A stretch of DNA of 64,000 nt from contig VGGV01000004.1 of the NCBI GenBank assembly GCA_016868455.1, positions 79,778 through 143,777 on the forward strand, read 5' to 3'. The position numbers were made by a program, and so were the translations under genes. The notes under the pieces are model-generated. The model was not told the origin of the DNA. It saw only the letters and a program-made list of their open reading frames with translations, and made no database searches. Source of the DNA: Bacteroidota bacterium (GTDB taxonomy: Bacteria > Bacteroidota > Bacteroidia > Chitinophagales > Chitinophagaceae). Of the stretch, positions 44,541-53,444 are shown piece by piece. Every line of letters starts with the position of its first letter. Positions within the stretch are counted from its first letter, which is position 1.

Positions 44541-47500
44541 TCAGGCCGTCTTTCGCTGCTTCTTAAATGGAACTCCCATCCAAACCCGTTTGCCCTGAAT
44601 CCTTCTTACTAAAAACATGATTCCCACAAAGATGAAAAACAGGGGACCGAGAAAACCCAGCAGGGCGATGAACTTGGTTCCATAAAACCTTTCCATCGGC
44701 CTTTTTATTCTTTCCGCAATCAGGTACATACTTGGCACCATCATCAGTGTAAGAAAGAAAGAGAACATCAGACCGAAAATGATCGTCCAGCTCAGCGGGC
44801 CCCAGAACACCACACTGTCACCGCCAAAGAAGATATTTGGCTTCAGGCTTGTAAATAAACCTGCAAAATCAATATTAAAACCAACCGCCAGCGGCAATAA
44901 ACCCAATATGGTTGCCACGGCAGTCAGTAATACCGGGATGATCCTGATTTTACCCGCCTGTATCGCTGCTTCCCGGGTTCGCATACCTCTGCCTCTGAGC
45001 TCATCGGTAAATTCAATAATCAGGATACCGTTTTTGATAACGATACCCGCCAGCCCCACAATTCCCACCAGCAGCATGATGGTGGCAATGGTCATACCGG
45101 TAACGGCATAGCCAACCAATACACCAATGATGGAGAAAAATATTTCGGTAATAACAATGAAGGGCTTGCTTATGGAATTAAACTGCAGTACCAGGATCAG
45201 GAAGATTAATCCTACAGCAATCATAAATGCAGTACCTAAAAATGCCTGGGTTTCTTTTTCCTGCTCGCTTTGCCCGCTTAGCTTTATAGTAACATCAGGG
45301 GGTACATTTACCTGGTTTTTAAATTCATCAATTTTTGTTTGCAGTTGGGCATTGATCGGGCCCACCATGGTCGGGTCAAGCACATTGCTCTGCAACTGGA
45401 TGGTGCGTTTTAGATTTTTTCTTTTTACGCCGCCGGTGGTACTGGTATAATCCACTGATGCAACAGAACTCACCGGTATTGACTTTACCTCCATCGAGTT
45501 CATATCCATGAAAGTGATACGCAGGTTCATCAGGTCGGTGATATTATTCTTCACCAGGTCATTATAGCGCAGCTGTATTTTATATTCCTCTTCACCTTCT
45601 TTTATTTTACTTACTTCCTTTCCGAAAACAGCGGTACGTATTTCCATGCCCACCTGCCAGGTACTCAGGCCTGCAAACATGGCTTTTTCCCTGTCAATAT
45701 TTACAGTGATTTCAGGATTACCGAGATCTACATCTGACTGCAGGTTTTGAATGCCCTTTATTTTGTTTGTATCTAAAAAATTATACAGTTGCCTTGAAAC
45801 AGATGCTATATTTTCAAAATTATCACCCTGAATTTCTATGTTTACCGGAGGGTCTGTTGGCGGCCCGTCATTTTCTTTGGCCACTTCCACGCTGGCGCCC
45901 GGGATATCCTGTACCACTTCTCTTATCCGGTCCATGTACGGTTGTGTCCGCTTGCCATGCCTTTTTTCAAATTCAACAAAGGAAACCTGTATTCTTCCAA
46001 GATTGGATTGCACACTCCTGTTCTGGTCCCTCGGGTTATTGGCGCTTACCGCCACATTGGCGATGATGCTTTCCACAATGCTTCCTTCCGTTCCCGGCTT
46101 TTCTTTTTCCAGCACTGTATAAACCCTTTCTTCCAGCACCCTTGTGATGCTGTCAGTATATTTTACATCCGTGCCCACCGGCATTTTCAGATAGACATAA
46201 ACAAAATTCGGGTCACCGCTGGGAAAGAAGGTGGACTTATTGTTGCGGAGAAATAAAGCCATTCCTGAAAAAATAAACAGGCCGAACAATGAGATAAATG
46301 CATATACCGGTCTTCTGCCGACAAGCACCCAGCGCAGCAGTTTTTCATAACGGGCCATCAGCTTGGGCAGGGCCCTGTGCTGGAAACGGTGAATCAGATC
46401 ATTCAGCACATAGGAATTTAATATCATCAGTATGGCCATCAGCAGCGAGAAATTAGCTATACCATGCATACCCGCCAGGTGCAGCAAGATGCCTGCAGCA
46501 ATGAATACGATAAACCATTTGCTTTTGAATACTGAACTCTTTGGTTTTTCATACTCCTTACCCTCCGGTTTCATAAAGCTTACCGCAAACACGGGGTTGA
46601 AGATGAAAGCCACAATCAGTGAAGCGGCCAGCGTAAGAATAAGGATCGTGGGCAGGTAAATCATGAATTTGCCTATCAGCCCTTTCCAGAATAAAAGCGG
46701 GAAGAATGGGGCTAGTGTTGTTGCCGTACCGGCTAATACCGGTATGAACACCTCACCTGCTGCTTCCTTGGCGCTTCGTATTATCGGCACTTTACCGTTA
46801 TTGTAAATACGGTGGGTGTTTTCAATTACCACAATGGCATCATCCACAATAATGCCCAGACCGAACAGCAATGCAAACAACACAATAAAATTGAGGGTAA
46901 CGCTGGTGCCAACCACCCAGTCGGCAATGGGCAGGAACATAAACGCCACAAATACACTCAGCGGCACACTCAGCGCCACAAAGAAGGCATTGGTAACCCC
47001 CATAAAAAACATCAGGATGATCAGCACCAGTATAAAGCCAATGATGATGGTATTGATGAGTTCGCCAAAAGAAGTTTTGGTTTGCTTGCTCTGGTCGCCG
47101 GTAAAATCAACCCTCAGGTTTTTCGGAAGCTCTTCTTTTTCCTGCATATCCTTTACCGCGGCCTTTACTTTATCGGCGCAGTTAATCAGGTTTTCACCGG
47201 CCCTTTTAATGATGTTGAGTGTAACCACATTTTTTCCGTCAAGTCTTGCATAGCTCTCCCTCTCTTTAATCGTGTCTTTCAGCTCTGCTATATCCCGCAG
47301 GTAAACTGAGGCGCCCTGGGCGCTGCTGCGCACCACGATGTTTTGCAGGTCAGCGGCGCCGGTAAACTGCCCTTTCACCTTCAGTGTACGCTTCATATTC
47401 CCCACTTCGATCAGCCCGCCGGTGATGTCGTTGTTTTCACGGCTGATGGCATCTTCCACATCACGGAAGCTGATGCGGGCTGCAGCCATTTTATACGGAT

Positions 47501-48107
47501 CGGCATTTACCTGTATTTCCCTTTCGGGGGCGCCGACAATTTCAGCTCTTGTTACTTCACTGAGTTCTTCTATCCTGTCCTGCATTTTATCAGCATACTG
47601 CTTCAGTTTCATTGCGTCAAAATCACCACTGATGTTTACAAACATGATGGGCATTTCACTAAAGGCAAACTCCTGTGCATCGGGCTGACTGGTGAGGTCG
47701 GTGGGCAAATCAGATTTCGCCTTATCAATCGCATCCTTCACCTTTTGTTTGGCTATTTCCGTTTTAACATCCGTATCAAATTCTACAATGATCAGACTGT
47801 AATCGGCCTGTGAGATGCTTTGTATTTTATTCACCCTGGCCCCGCTGATGCCTTTCAGCTGTTTTTCAATCGGCCTTGTTACCAGGTTCTCTATATCCTT
47901 TGGAGAATTCCCTGTATAGATGGTAGTTACCGAAATAGTGGGCACCACAATATCGGGAAACTGCTCCTTGGGCATACTGTTGAATTTCATCAACCCGTAA
48001 ACAGTTATCAGGATGGCAATGATATAAATAACTGTGCGATTATCAATTGCCCGGCTGGTGGGTTTGAACTCTTTGAACTTTTTTGTTATACCTTCTAAAA
48101 CTTTCAT
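44541..48107 (-). CDS. RND-family efflux permease (AcrB-like)
   Basis: Inner-membrane pump of 1188 residues of a proton-driven tripartite RND efflux system. The first helix follows MKVLEGITKKFKEFKPTSRAIDNRT; the periplasmic porter domain carries the typical TVSTxYTGNSPKDIENLVTRPIE-like region and the fourth helix region the acidic proton-relay residues (LFGLGIIVDDAIVVIENTHR). The start at 48107 gives the usual N-terminus; a longer form from 48131 is open. It is longer than AcrB (1049) because of extra hydrophobic segments mid-protein (near 530-575) and at the C-terminus. It is the last gene of the operon with adaptor, TolC-like protein and TetR regulator. Confidence 0.94.
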   Translation of the reverse strand: MKVLEGITKKFKEFKPTSRAIDNRTVIYIIAILITVYGLMKFNSMPKEQFPDIVVPTISVTTIYTGNSPKDIENLVTRPIEKQLKGISGARVNKIQSISQADYSLIIVEFDTDVKTEIAKQKVKDAIDKAKSDLPTDLTSQPDAQEFAFSEMPIMFVNISGDFDAMKLKQYADKMQDRIEELSEVTRAEIVGAPEREIQVNADPYKMAAARISFRDVEDAISRENNDITGGLIEVGNMKRTLKVKGQFTGAADLQNIVVRSSAQGASVYLRDIAELKDTIKERESYARLDGKNVVTLNIIKRAGENLINCADKVKAAVKDMQEKEELPKNLRVDFTGDQSKQTKTSFGELINTIIIGFILVLIILMFFMGVTNAFFVALSVPLSVFVAFMFLPIADWVVGTSVTLNFIVLFALLFGLGIIVDDAIVVIENTHRIYNNGKVPIIRSAKEAAGEVFIPVLAGTATTLAPFFPLLFWKGLIGKFMIYLPTILILTLAASLIVAFIFNPVFAVSFMKPEGKEYEKPKSSVFKSKWFIVFIAAGILLHLAGMHGIANFSLLMAILMILNSYVLNDLIHRFQHRALPKLMARYEKLLRWVLVGRRPVYAFISLFGLFIFSGMALFLRNNKSTFFPSGDPNFVYVYLKMPVGTDVKYTDSITRVLEERVYTVLEKEKPGTEGSIVESIIANVAVSANNPRDQNRSVQSNLGRIQVSFVEFEKRHGKRTQPYMDRIREVVQDIPGASVEVAKENDGPPTDPPVNIEIQGDNFENIASVSRQLYNFLDTNKIKGIQNLQSDVDLGNPEITVNIDREKAMFAGLSTWQVGMEIRTAVFGKEVSKIKEGEEEYKIQLRYNDLVKNNITDLMNLRITFMDMNSMEVKSIPVSSVASVDYTSTTGGVKRKNLKRTIQLQSNVLDPTMVGPINAQLQTKIDEFKNQVNVPPDVTIKLSGQSEQEKETQAFLGTAFMIAVGLIFLILVLQFNSISKPFIVITEIFFSIIGVLVGYAVTGMTIATIMLLVGIVGLAGIVIKNGILIIEFTDELRGRGMRTREAAIQAGKIRIIPVLLTAVATILGLLPLAVGFNIDFAGLFTSLKPNIFFGGDSVVFWGPLSWTIIFGLMFSFFLTLMMVPSMYLIAERIKRPMERFYGTKFIALLGFLGPLFFIFVGIMFLVRRIQGKRVWMGVPFKKQRKTA

Positions 48108-48134
48108 TTCAAAAATATTTTTTCGCCTCAAACA

Positions 48135-49376
48135 CTATTTGCTTGTTCTGACAGCCTGCCCGTCATACACGGACTGGAAGCCTTCGGTTATTATTATTTC
48201 GCCGCCATTCAGCCCGCCGCTTATCTTTATAAGGCCGTTATATGCTTCGCCGGTTACGGTAACCATTTTTTTGCGGGCCACCATTTTATCGCCTTCTTTT
48301 ACTACCAGGTAAACAAACTTTCCATTTTCATCCGGCTGCACAAGATTAACCGGAACAACAACAGCCCTGCTTGCAGGCTCATCCTGTATTTTAACTGTAG
48401 CCGTGAGATTGGGTTTCAGGTTTTTGATGCTGCCCAGTTTTGCCTCTGCCATGAACGACCTGGTGACGGGGTCAACAGCGCCTCCCACCATAGTGATTTT
48501 TGCATCAAACGTAGTGTCCAGATCGGGCACTACAATTTTTACAGGAGCGCCTTTCATTACTTTGGAAGCATACCTGTCGGGCACAGGCATTTCTGCTTTC
48601 ATGGTTGCTTTATCATTTACAATCAGTATCTGGGGTCTCCGGTCGGGGCTTACACCGGTAAAAAATTCTCCGGGTCTTACATTCACCTGCTCCACCGTAC
48701 CGCTGATGCCTGCATACACATTGCTCATGTTCACCAGTTCCTGCGCCTGCGCTACGGAAGCATTTGCAGCCCTCAGTTGGGCGGCCAATGCATCCACATC
48801 CGCTTTTGCATTGATCACCTCTATTTCAGTGCCGATGTTTTGATTCCACAGGTTCAGCCTGCGTTCATAAATGGTTTGCGCCTGGGCCAGTCTTGCTTTT
48901 AATACACCTGTTTGCTGCTGTGCTGATGCCAGTTGCTGCCGGGCCAGCGCATCATCCAGCTTTGCCACCAGTTGCCCTTTGCCTACTCTTTGTCCGGGCT
49001 TTACCAATACTGCTTTCACTAATCCGCCTTGTCCTGTCGGAGATACATAAGCAATGCCTTCATCCGTATTGATTTTCCCCTGCAATTCTATGTAATGGGT
49101 AAAAGCGCTGTCAATCCTTACTGAATCCACGGCAACCAGGGTCCCGGTTGGTTTTGCTTTGTTAGAATCCAGTTTATTCATCTTCTCTTCCAGCTGGCGG
49201 ATTTCGTCATTCAGCTTATTTTTTTTGTCTTTCAGTTTTTCCAGTTTGGCTTTCAAATCAGCCAGTTCGCCTTTTTTATCTTTGGCGCCGGCGCCGCAGG
49301 CTGCTAGTGACACAGCAATGAATGCAGTGACGGCAATTTTCAGCATGTTGTTCATATGGCTTCTTTTAATATTCAT
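48135..49376 (-). CDS. RND efflux periplasmic adaptor (membrane fusion protein)
   Basis: A 413-residue adaptor lipoprotein linking the pump to the outer-membrane channel. Near the N-terminus is the lipobox SLAAC, followed at once by a strong coiled coil (LADLKAKLEKLKDKKNKLND), then the lipoyl/barrel-sandwich domain with an alpha-hairpin and the beta-barrel domain (VNVRPGEFFTGVSPDRRP). ATGs at 49376, 49355 and 49346 all precede the signal; the two later ones give a more typical signal length. The gene ends 27 bases before the permease start. Confidence 0.92.
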   Translation of the reverse strand: MNIKRSHMNNMLKIAVTAFIAVSLAACGAGAKDKKGELADLKAKLEKLKDKKNKLNDEIRQLEEKMNKLDSNKAKPTGTLVAVDSVRIDSAFTHYIELQGKINTDEGIAYVSPTGQGGLVKAVLVKPGQRVGKGQLVAKLDDALARQQLASAQQQTGVLKARLAQAQTIYERRLNLWNQNIGTEIEVINAKADVDALAAQLRAANASVAQAQELVNMSNVYAGISGTVEQVNVRPGEFFTGVSPDRRPQILIVNDKATMKAEMPVPDRYASKVMKGAPVKIVVPDLDTTFDAKITMVGGAVDPVTRSFMAEAKLGSIKNLKPNLTATVKIQDEPASRAVVVPVNLVQPDENGKFVYLVVKEGDKMVARKKMVTVTGEAYNGLIKISGGLNGGEIIITEGFQSVYDGQAVRTSK

Positions 49377-49394
49377 ACATAATTTGGTTGATTA

Positions 49395-50816
49395 TTACAG
49401 TTTCCCGGTGGCTTTCAGAAAATCCACTTTGGCGATAATGGCATCGTAAAGGGAAGAGACATAATTGGTTTGCGCCGCCTTCATTTCTGTTTGTGCCGCC
49501 ACTATTTCAATTTGCGAACCGGTACCCACTTCATATTTCTTTTGGGTTTGCTGGTAGATTTTTTCTGCCAGCTCCATATTCTTTTTCTGAAAATCCATGG
49601 TGGCAATGGCGTTCCGGTAATTATTCCGGGCAGCTTCTGCATCGTTATCAATCCACAGTTTCAGGTTTTCCAGCTGATTGTTCACCTTATCCACCTCAAT
49701 TTTGGCTTCCTGTATTTTTGATTTGGTATAAAACCCGTTGAAAATGGGTATGGAAATATTGAAATTCACATTGGCGATATTGAACCAGTCGCCCCGGCCA
49801 AAGAAATTCCATTTATTCCGCTGCGCATTTTTGGCATAGGAGGCCGAGAGCGAAATTGCGGGTATCTGCGAAAGTTTAAGCTTTCTGACATTATATTCCA
49901 GCAGCGTTTTGGAAATCTGTGCCTGCTGAAATTCTTTACGGTCTTCATACTTATATGCTGCTGCTTCCAGCACACCGTCCTTTACCTGTTCTTCGGTCAC
50001 TTTGTCCGTCAGCACCAGTTCATCCGTAATAGGCATACCCATCAGCATCTTCAGTGCATAGTAGCCGTTGGAGATCTGGTTCAGCAGTTTTTGTTTTTCT
50101 GTTTGCAGGTTGGAGAGCCTAACGGTTTCTTTGTCCACATCTAATTTTTCCCTGAAACCATTTTCATAAATGATGCGGGTATCCCGAAGGTTTTTTTCTA
50201 CCAGGACAATATTTGCATCCAGCAATTCAATCTGTGTTTTGCTTACGGCAAGCTGGTAGTATATTTTATAAATATTGGCTTTTATATTTTCCTCCGTTAC
50301 CTCGGCTCCCTTTTGATAGAGCTTTACAGCTGCATCTCTTGCCAGCAGGCCGACAAATACCTGTCCGTCGAAGAGTAATTGAGTTAATGTAACTCCGGCG
50401 TTGGCGCTGAATTTGGTTCCAAACTGCGCAGCAATAAAGCCAAACTCCGCAGGCTTCTGTATGGGGTTGCCATTGCCATCCTTCACCCCTTCATCTATCA
50501 GCACCTGGTAAGTGGCCGGCGAAATGAAATTGGGAAGCACCTGTGTGGCAACAGCCGGGTTATAGGAAGTGCCCAGACTGGCATTGAGGTGCGGATAGAC
50601 TGCTGAAGTAAATGCCCTGTTTTGTTGTTCCTGTACTTTTACCTGCAGCAGGGCGTTTTTAACATTCACATTGTTCTTTAGTGCATAATCCACCGCCTGC
50701 TGTACAGAAAACTCATGCCGGATAATTTTTTTTAAAGTGTCGGTCTGTGCTGAACTGAGTAAAGGTGATAAGGCCATCAGTACCACCAACCGCACTTCAC
50801 TTCTTACTTTCTTCAT
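49395..50816 (-). CDS. TolC-family outer-membrane efflux protein
   Basis: A 473-residue outer-membrane channel of the TolC family with a signal peptide (cleavage near SSAQT). The two long helical hairpin repeats of the periplasmic tunnel are evident, for example ENIKANIYKIYYQLAVSKTQ and QLENLKLWIDNDAEAARNNYRNA, separated by barrel strands. It overlaps the end of the TetR regulator gene by 20 bases, so the two are co-transcribed. It completes the tripartite pump with the adaptor and permease encoded downstream. Confidence 0.93.
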   Translation of the reverse strand: MKKVRSEVRLVVLMALSPLLSSAQTDTLKKIIRHEFSVQQAVDYALKNNVNVKNALLQVKVQEQQNRAFTSAVYPHLNASLGTSYNPAVATQVLPNFISPATYQVLIDEGVKDGNGNPIQKPAEFGFIAAQFGTKFSANAGVTLTQLLFDGQVFVGLLARDAAVKLYQKGAEVTEENIKANIYKIYYQLAVSKTQIELLDANIVLVEKNLRDTRIIYENGFREKLDVDKETVRLSNLQTEKQKLLNQISNGYYALKMLMGMPITDELVLTDKVTEEQVKDGVLEAAAYKYEDRKEFQQAQISKTLLEYNVRKLKLSQIPAISLSASYAKNAQRNKWNFFGRGDWFNIANVNFNISIPIFNGFYTKSKIQEAKIEVDKVNNQLENLKLWIDNDAEAARNNYRNAIATMDFQKKNMELAEKIYQQTQKKYEVGTGSQIEIVAAQTEMKAAQTNYVSSLYDAIIAKVDFLKATGKL

Positions 50817-51435
50817 ACGTCAATTGTTTTTTTCGTTGGTCATTGTATTTCTGAATCAGTTTATGTCCTTTGATGGTGGCAAGACCATAGGTAAAATTTT
50901 CCAGGATGATCTCTGAAGTGGCGGCCAGATTATATTTTCCCGGGGGGAAAACAGAAACATTGAATGGCGCCATCATGGATTCAATCCGGAACTTAGAAAG
51001 CACCTCCACATGGACATCAGGACGGTACAGTTCATCTTTTATCCCCCACTCTATATTGTTCCTGATAACCAGCAAAAGAAATTTGTTTTTGTGGTCAAGA
51101 AAGCGCTGGTAAGCCCGGAAATGAAATTTCTCGAGGTCGTACAGCACCATCGGGTTCATATTGCTGAACTGCTCCACGATGCGTTCCATGGTAATAAAAA
51201 TTTCATGAATGGCATCTTTGGCATCCTTGCGGCATTGCGTAAAGTCGGTTTCCATTTCATGTATATGCCCTTCCACTACTCCCGTTACCAGTTCATCTTT
51301 GTCGGCGAAATACTGGTAAAGTGTTTTTTTGCTCATGCCAAGCTGGTTGGCAAGATCATCCATTGAAACTGACCGGATACCGAACTTCATGAAAAGTTCC
51401 TCGGCCCTTTTTAAAATTCGTTGTTTGGGTTCCAT
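50797..51435 (-). CDS. TetR/AcrR-family transcriptional regulator of the efflux operon
   Basis: A 212-residue repressor-type protein. The N-terminal helix-turn-helix spans about residues 8-55 (RILKRAEELFMKFGIRSVSMDD, then LGMSKKTLYQYFADKDELV); the rest is the helical ligand-binding and dimer domain. As the first gene of the efflux operon it very likely controls its own transcription. This fits a palindrome that lies exactly between the -33 and -7 elements of its promoter. The ligand is unknown. Confidence 0.92.
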   Translation of the reverse strand: MEPKQRILKRAEELFMKFGIRSVSMDDLANQLGMSKKTLYQYFADKDELVTGVVEGHIHEMETDFTQCRKDAKDAIHEIFITMERIVEQFSNMNPMVLYDLEKFHFRAYQRFLDHKNKFLLLVIRNNIEWGIKDELYRPDVHVEVLSKFRIESMMAPFNVSVFPPGKYNLAATSEIILENFTYGLATIKGHKLIQKYNDQRKKQLTYEESKK

Positions 51436-51461
51436 TACTTAAAGCCTGGTTTTCGGGAGGG

Positions 51462-51497
51462 CAAAACTATAGAAACTTTTTTTGTTACCAAAGTTTC
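51462..51497 (-). promoter_or_regulatory. Promoter and palindromic operator of the TetR-RND efflux operon
   Basis: On the minus strand: -33 TTG (51489-51491), 19-base spacing, -7 box TAGTTTTG (51462-51469). Within the spacer and over the -33 lies an inverted repeat GAAACTTT (51472-51479) / AAAGTTTC (51490-51497) with a 10-base centre. The layout is that of a repressor site blocking the promoter. Confidence 0.65.
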
Positions 51498-51590
51498 CAT
51501 CCCTTTTTTGCGCCGCTCCTACCGGGTTTAAACCGCCTTTCGCCGGTAATTTTTGCCCTACCTTTACCCTTTGTTATTAATCAGGCCGAT

Positions 51591-52250
51591 ATGAAGAATG
51601 GTTTTGCCCGGTTTCTTCCCCAGGAACCTTTTCAGTTTAAAAAAGTAATTCAGTACCTGCTGCAGGGGCTGCTTATCATTGCCCCGGTGGCTGTTACCAT
51701 TTATTCTATTTACTGGATTGTTTCCACGGTTGACAATTGGTTGCCCATTTTCCGGGAGCCGGTAAAAGATACAGCAGGCAATATCATCCGGTACAAAGTG
51801 AAGAATTACGGGGCCGGTTTTGCCATTATATTAGTCTCCATAATTATCATAGGCTATCTGAGTTCTGTTTTCATCCGTTCAAGGATATACAACCTGTTTG
51901 ACTCCTGGCTCGAAAAAACTCCGGGTATCAAGTATATCTATTCTTCTGTACGGGATTTTTTCGGTGCATTTGCCGGTGAGAAAAAAAAATTCAATAAACC
52001 GATTCTGGCCAATGCCTTTGCCGATGATGTGTGGGTGATGGGGTTTATTACAGATGAAGAACTGGAGAAATTTGATTTGGGAGCTGAGATGATTTCCATT
52101 TACATACCACAGGCCTACCACTGGGCCGGTCAGTTATATGTGCTGCCGCGGCACCGGGTAAGAAGGCTGGAAAAAATCAGTTCAGGCGATGCGATGAAGT
52201 ATGCAGTAACCGGCGGCGTGGTGGATGCGGAAGAAGAAGAAAGGAAATAA
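51591..52250 (+). CDS. DUF502 family membrane protein
   Basis: A 219-residue inner-membrane protein of the DUF502 family, with two helices (about 20-45 and 70-95) and a soluble C-terminal part. Conserved family segments include the VPIxxTIY-like PVAVTIYSIYWIVSTVDNWLP, SRIYNLFDSWLEKTPGIKYIYSSVRD and the YIPQAYHWAGQLYVLP region. The function is not known in bacteria; plant relatives are membrane-trafficking regulators. It is divergent from the efflux operon. Confidence 0.85.
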   Translation: MKNGFARFLPQEPFQFKKVIQYLLQGLLIIAPVAVTIYSIYWIVSTVDNWLPIFREPVKDTAGNIIRYKVKNYGAGFAIILVSIIIIGYLSSVFIRSRIYNLFDSWLEKTPGIKYIYSSVRDFFGAFAGEKKKFNKPILANAFADDVWVMGFITDEELEKFDLGAEMISIYIPQAYHWAGQLYVLPRHRVRRLEKISSGDAMKYAVTGGVVDAEEEERK

Positions 52251-52273
52251 ATTGATGGTTAAAAAGTTGAAGG

Positions 52274-52301
52274 GTTTGATTGCCTTAACCTGCAATCAAA
52301 C
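52274..52301 (+). promoter_or_regulatory. Perfect hairpin just upstream of the phospholipase C-like gene
   Basis: GTTTGATTGC (52274-52283) pairs with GCAATCAAAC (52292-52301) across an eight-base loop, ending six bases before the GTG start codon at 52308. It lacks a U-tract, so a translation-control role is at least as likely as termination. Confidence 0.5.
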
Positions 52302-52307
52302 AATATC

Positions 52308-53273
52308 GTGAAAAAAATATTTACCATAGTTCTGCTGCTCCTGGCTTCTGTAAACTGTTATTGCTGGGGGTTCTATGCTCACAGAAAAATAAATTATTAT
52401 GCTGTGTTTCTGCTGCCCCCGGAAATGATGGTATTATACAAAACTCAGATTGATTTTTTAGCCGAACATGCGGTAGACCCGGATAAAAGAAGGTACGCTG
52501 TGCCCGAAGAAGGCCCCAGGCATTATATAGACATTGATCACTATGGTACGTATCCTTATGACTTGTTGCCAAGAAAATGGAATGAAGCCGTGGCCAGATA
52601 CTCAGAAGATACGCTCAACGCTTACGGAATTGTACCCTGGTGGCTGCAAACCATGCTGTACCGGCTGACAGATGCATTTAAAGAAAAGAACCAGGCAAAA
52701 ATTTTGAGATACTCTGCAGAAATCGGTCACTATATGGCTGATGCACATGTGCCGTTGCATACCTGCAGCAACCACAACGGCCAGTTTACTGACCAAAAAG
52801 GCATTCATGCTTTCTGGGAAAGCCGGGTGCCGGAAATGCTGGCCGATACAGAATGGGATTTTTTCATTGGCAGGGCAGATTACATTAAACAACCAGCAGA
52901 TTTTATATGGAAGCGGGTGCTGGAAAGCGCCGCTGCCGCCGATACAGTGCTGAAGGCTGAAAAAGAGGTCAGCAAAATTTTTCCTCCCGATCAGAAGTAT
53001 TCTTTTGAAGAACGCAACGGCATTACCATCCGGCAATTTTCATCTTCATTCAGCAAAGCCTATGATGCCATGCTGAAAGGAATGATTGAGCGGCGGATGC
53101 GGCAGTCCATTTATGCCATTGCAAGTTTTTGGTACACGGCATGGGTTAATGCCGGCCAGCCCGATCTGACCAAACTCAGCAACAAAGAATTTTCTGCTGA
53201 AGAGCAAAAAGAATTTGAGCTGCTTAACCATGCCTGGAAGAATGCGCCCATTAAAGGACGGGAACATGAATAG
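52308..53273 (+). CDS. Zinc-dependent phospholipase C / S1-P1 nuclease-like secreted protein
   Basis: A 321-residue secreted hydrolase with a GTG start and a signal peptide. The mature protein should begin at W20 (CYC then WGFYAHRKIN); an N-terminal tryptophan acting as a zinc ligand is the hallmark of the phospholipase C/S1-P1 nuclease fold. Further ligand-like residues are H25, the YIDIDHYG block, and the HYMADAHVPLH block (HxxxD-type). The central SNHNGQFTDQKGIHAFWES also fits the fold. Family sequence favours the zinc-dependent phospholipase C group, but nuclease activity cannot be excluded. A 10-base hairpin precedes the start. Confidence 0.8.
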   Translation: MKKIFTIVLLLLASVNCYCWGFYAHRKINYYAVFLLPPEMMVLYKTQIDFLAEHAVDPDKRRYAVPEEGPRHYIDIDHYGTYPYDLLPRKWNEAVARYSEDTLNAYGIVPWWLQTMLYRLTDAFKEKNQAKILRYSAEIGHYMADAHVPLHTCSNHNGQFTDQKGIHAFWESRVPEMLADTEWDFFIGRADYIKQPADFIWKRVLESAAAADTVLKAEKEVSKIFPPDQKYSFEERNGITIRQFSSSFSKAYDAMLKGMIERRMRQSIYAIASFWYTAWVNAGQPDLTKLSNKEFSAEEQKEFELLNHAWKNAPIKGREHE

Positions 53274-53383
53274 CATCCGTAATTATACTCTCCGCCTGGC
53301 GGTGTTTTTTACGTTTCGTTTATAGTTTCAGGTCAATTGTTTGATTTTTTATGGCGGATTCCTGTTCCTTTTAGCTATTTTTT

Positions 53384-53391
53384 TACCTTTG
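53384..53391 (+). promoter_or_regulatory. -7 box (TACCTTTG) upstream of the T9SS cargo gene
   Basis: Exact TAnnTTTG match 53 bases upstream of the ATG at 53445, in a 171-base gap with no other recognisable element. No -33 TTG at the usual spacing. Confidence 0.4.
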
Positions 53392-53444
53392 GGTTTCTTT
53401 ACTAATCAGCTGAAAATATACTTCTGCAACCCCATCATTCTTTT

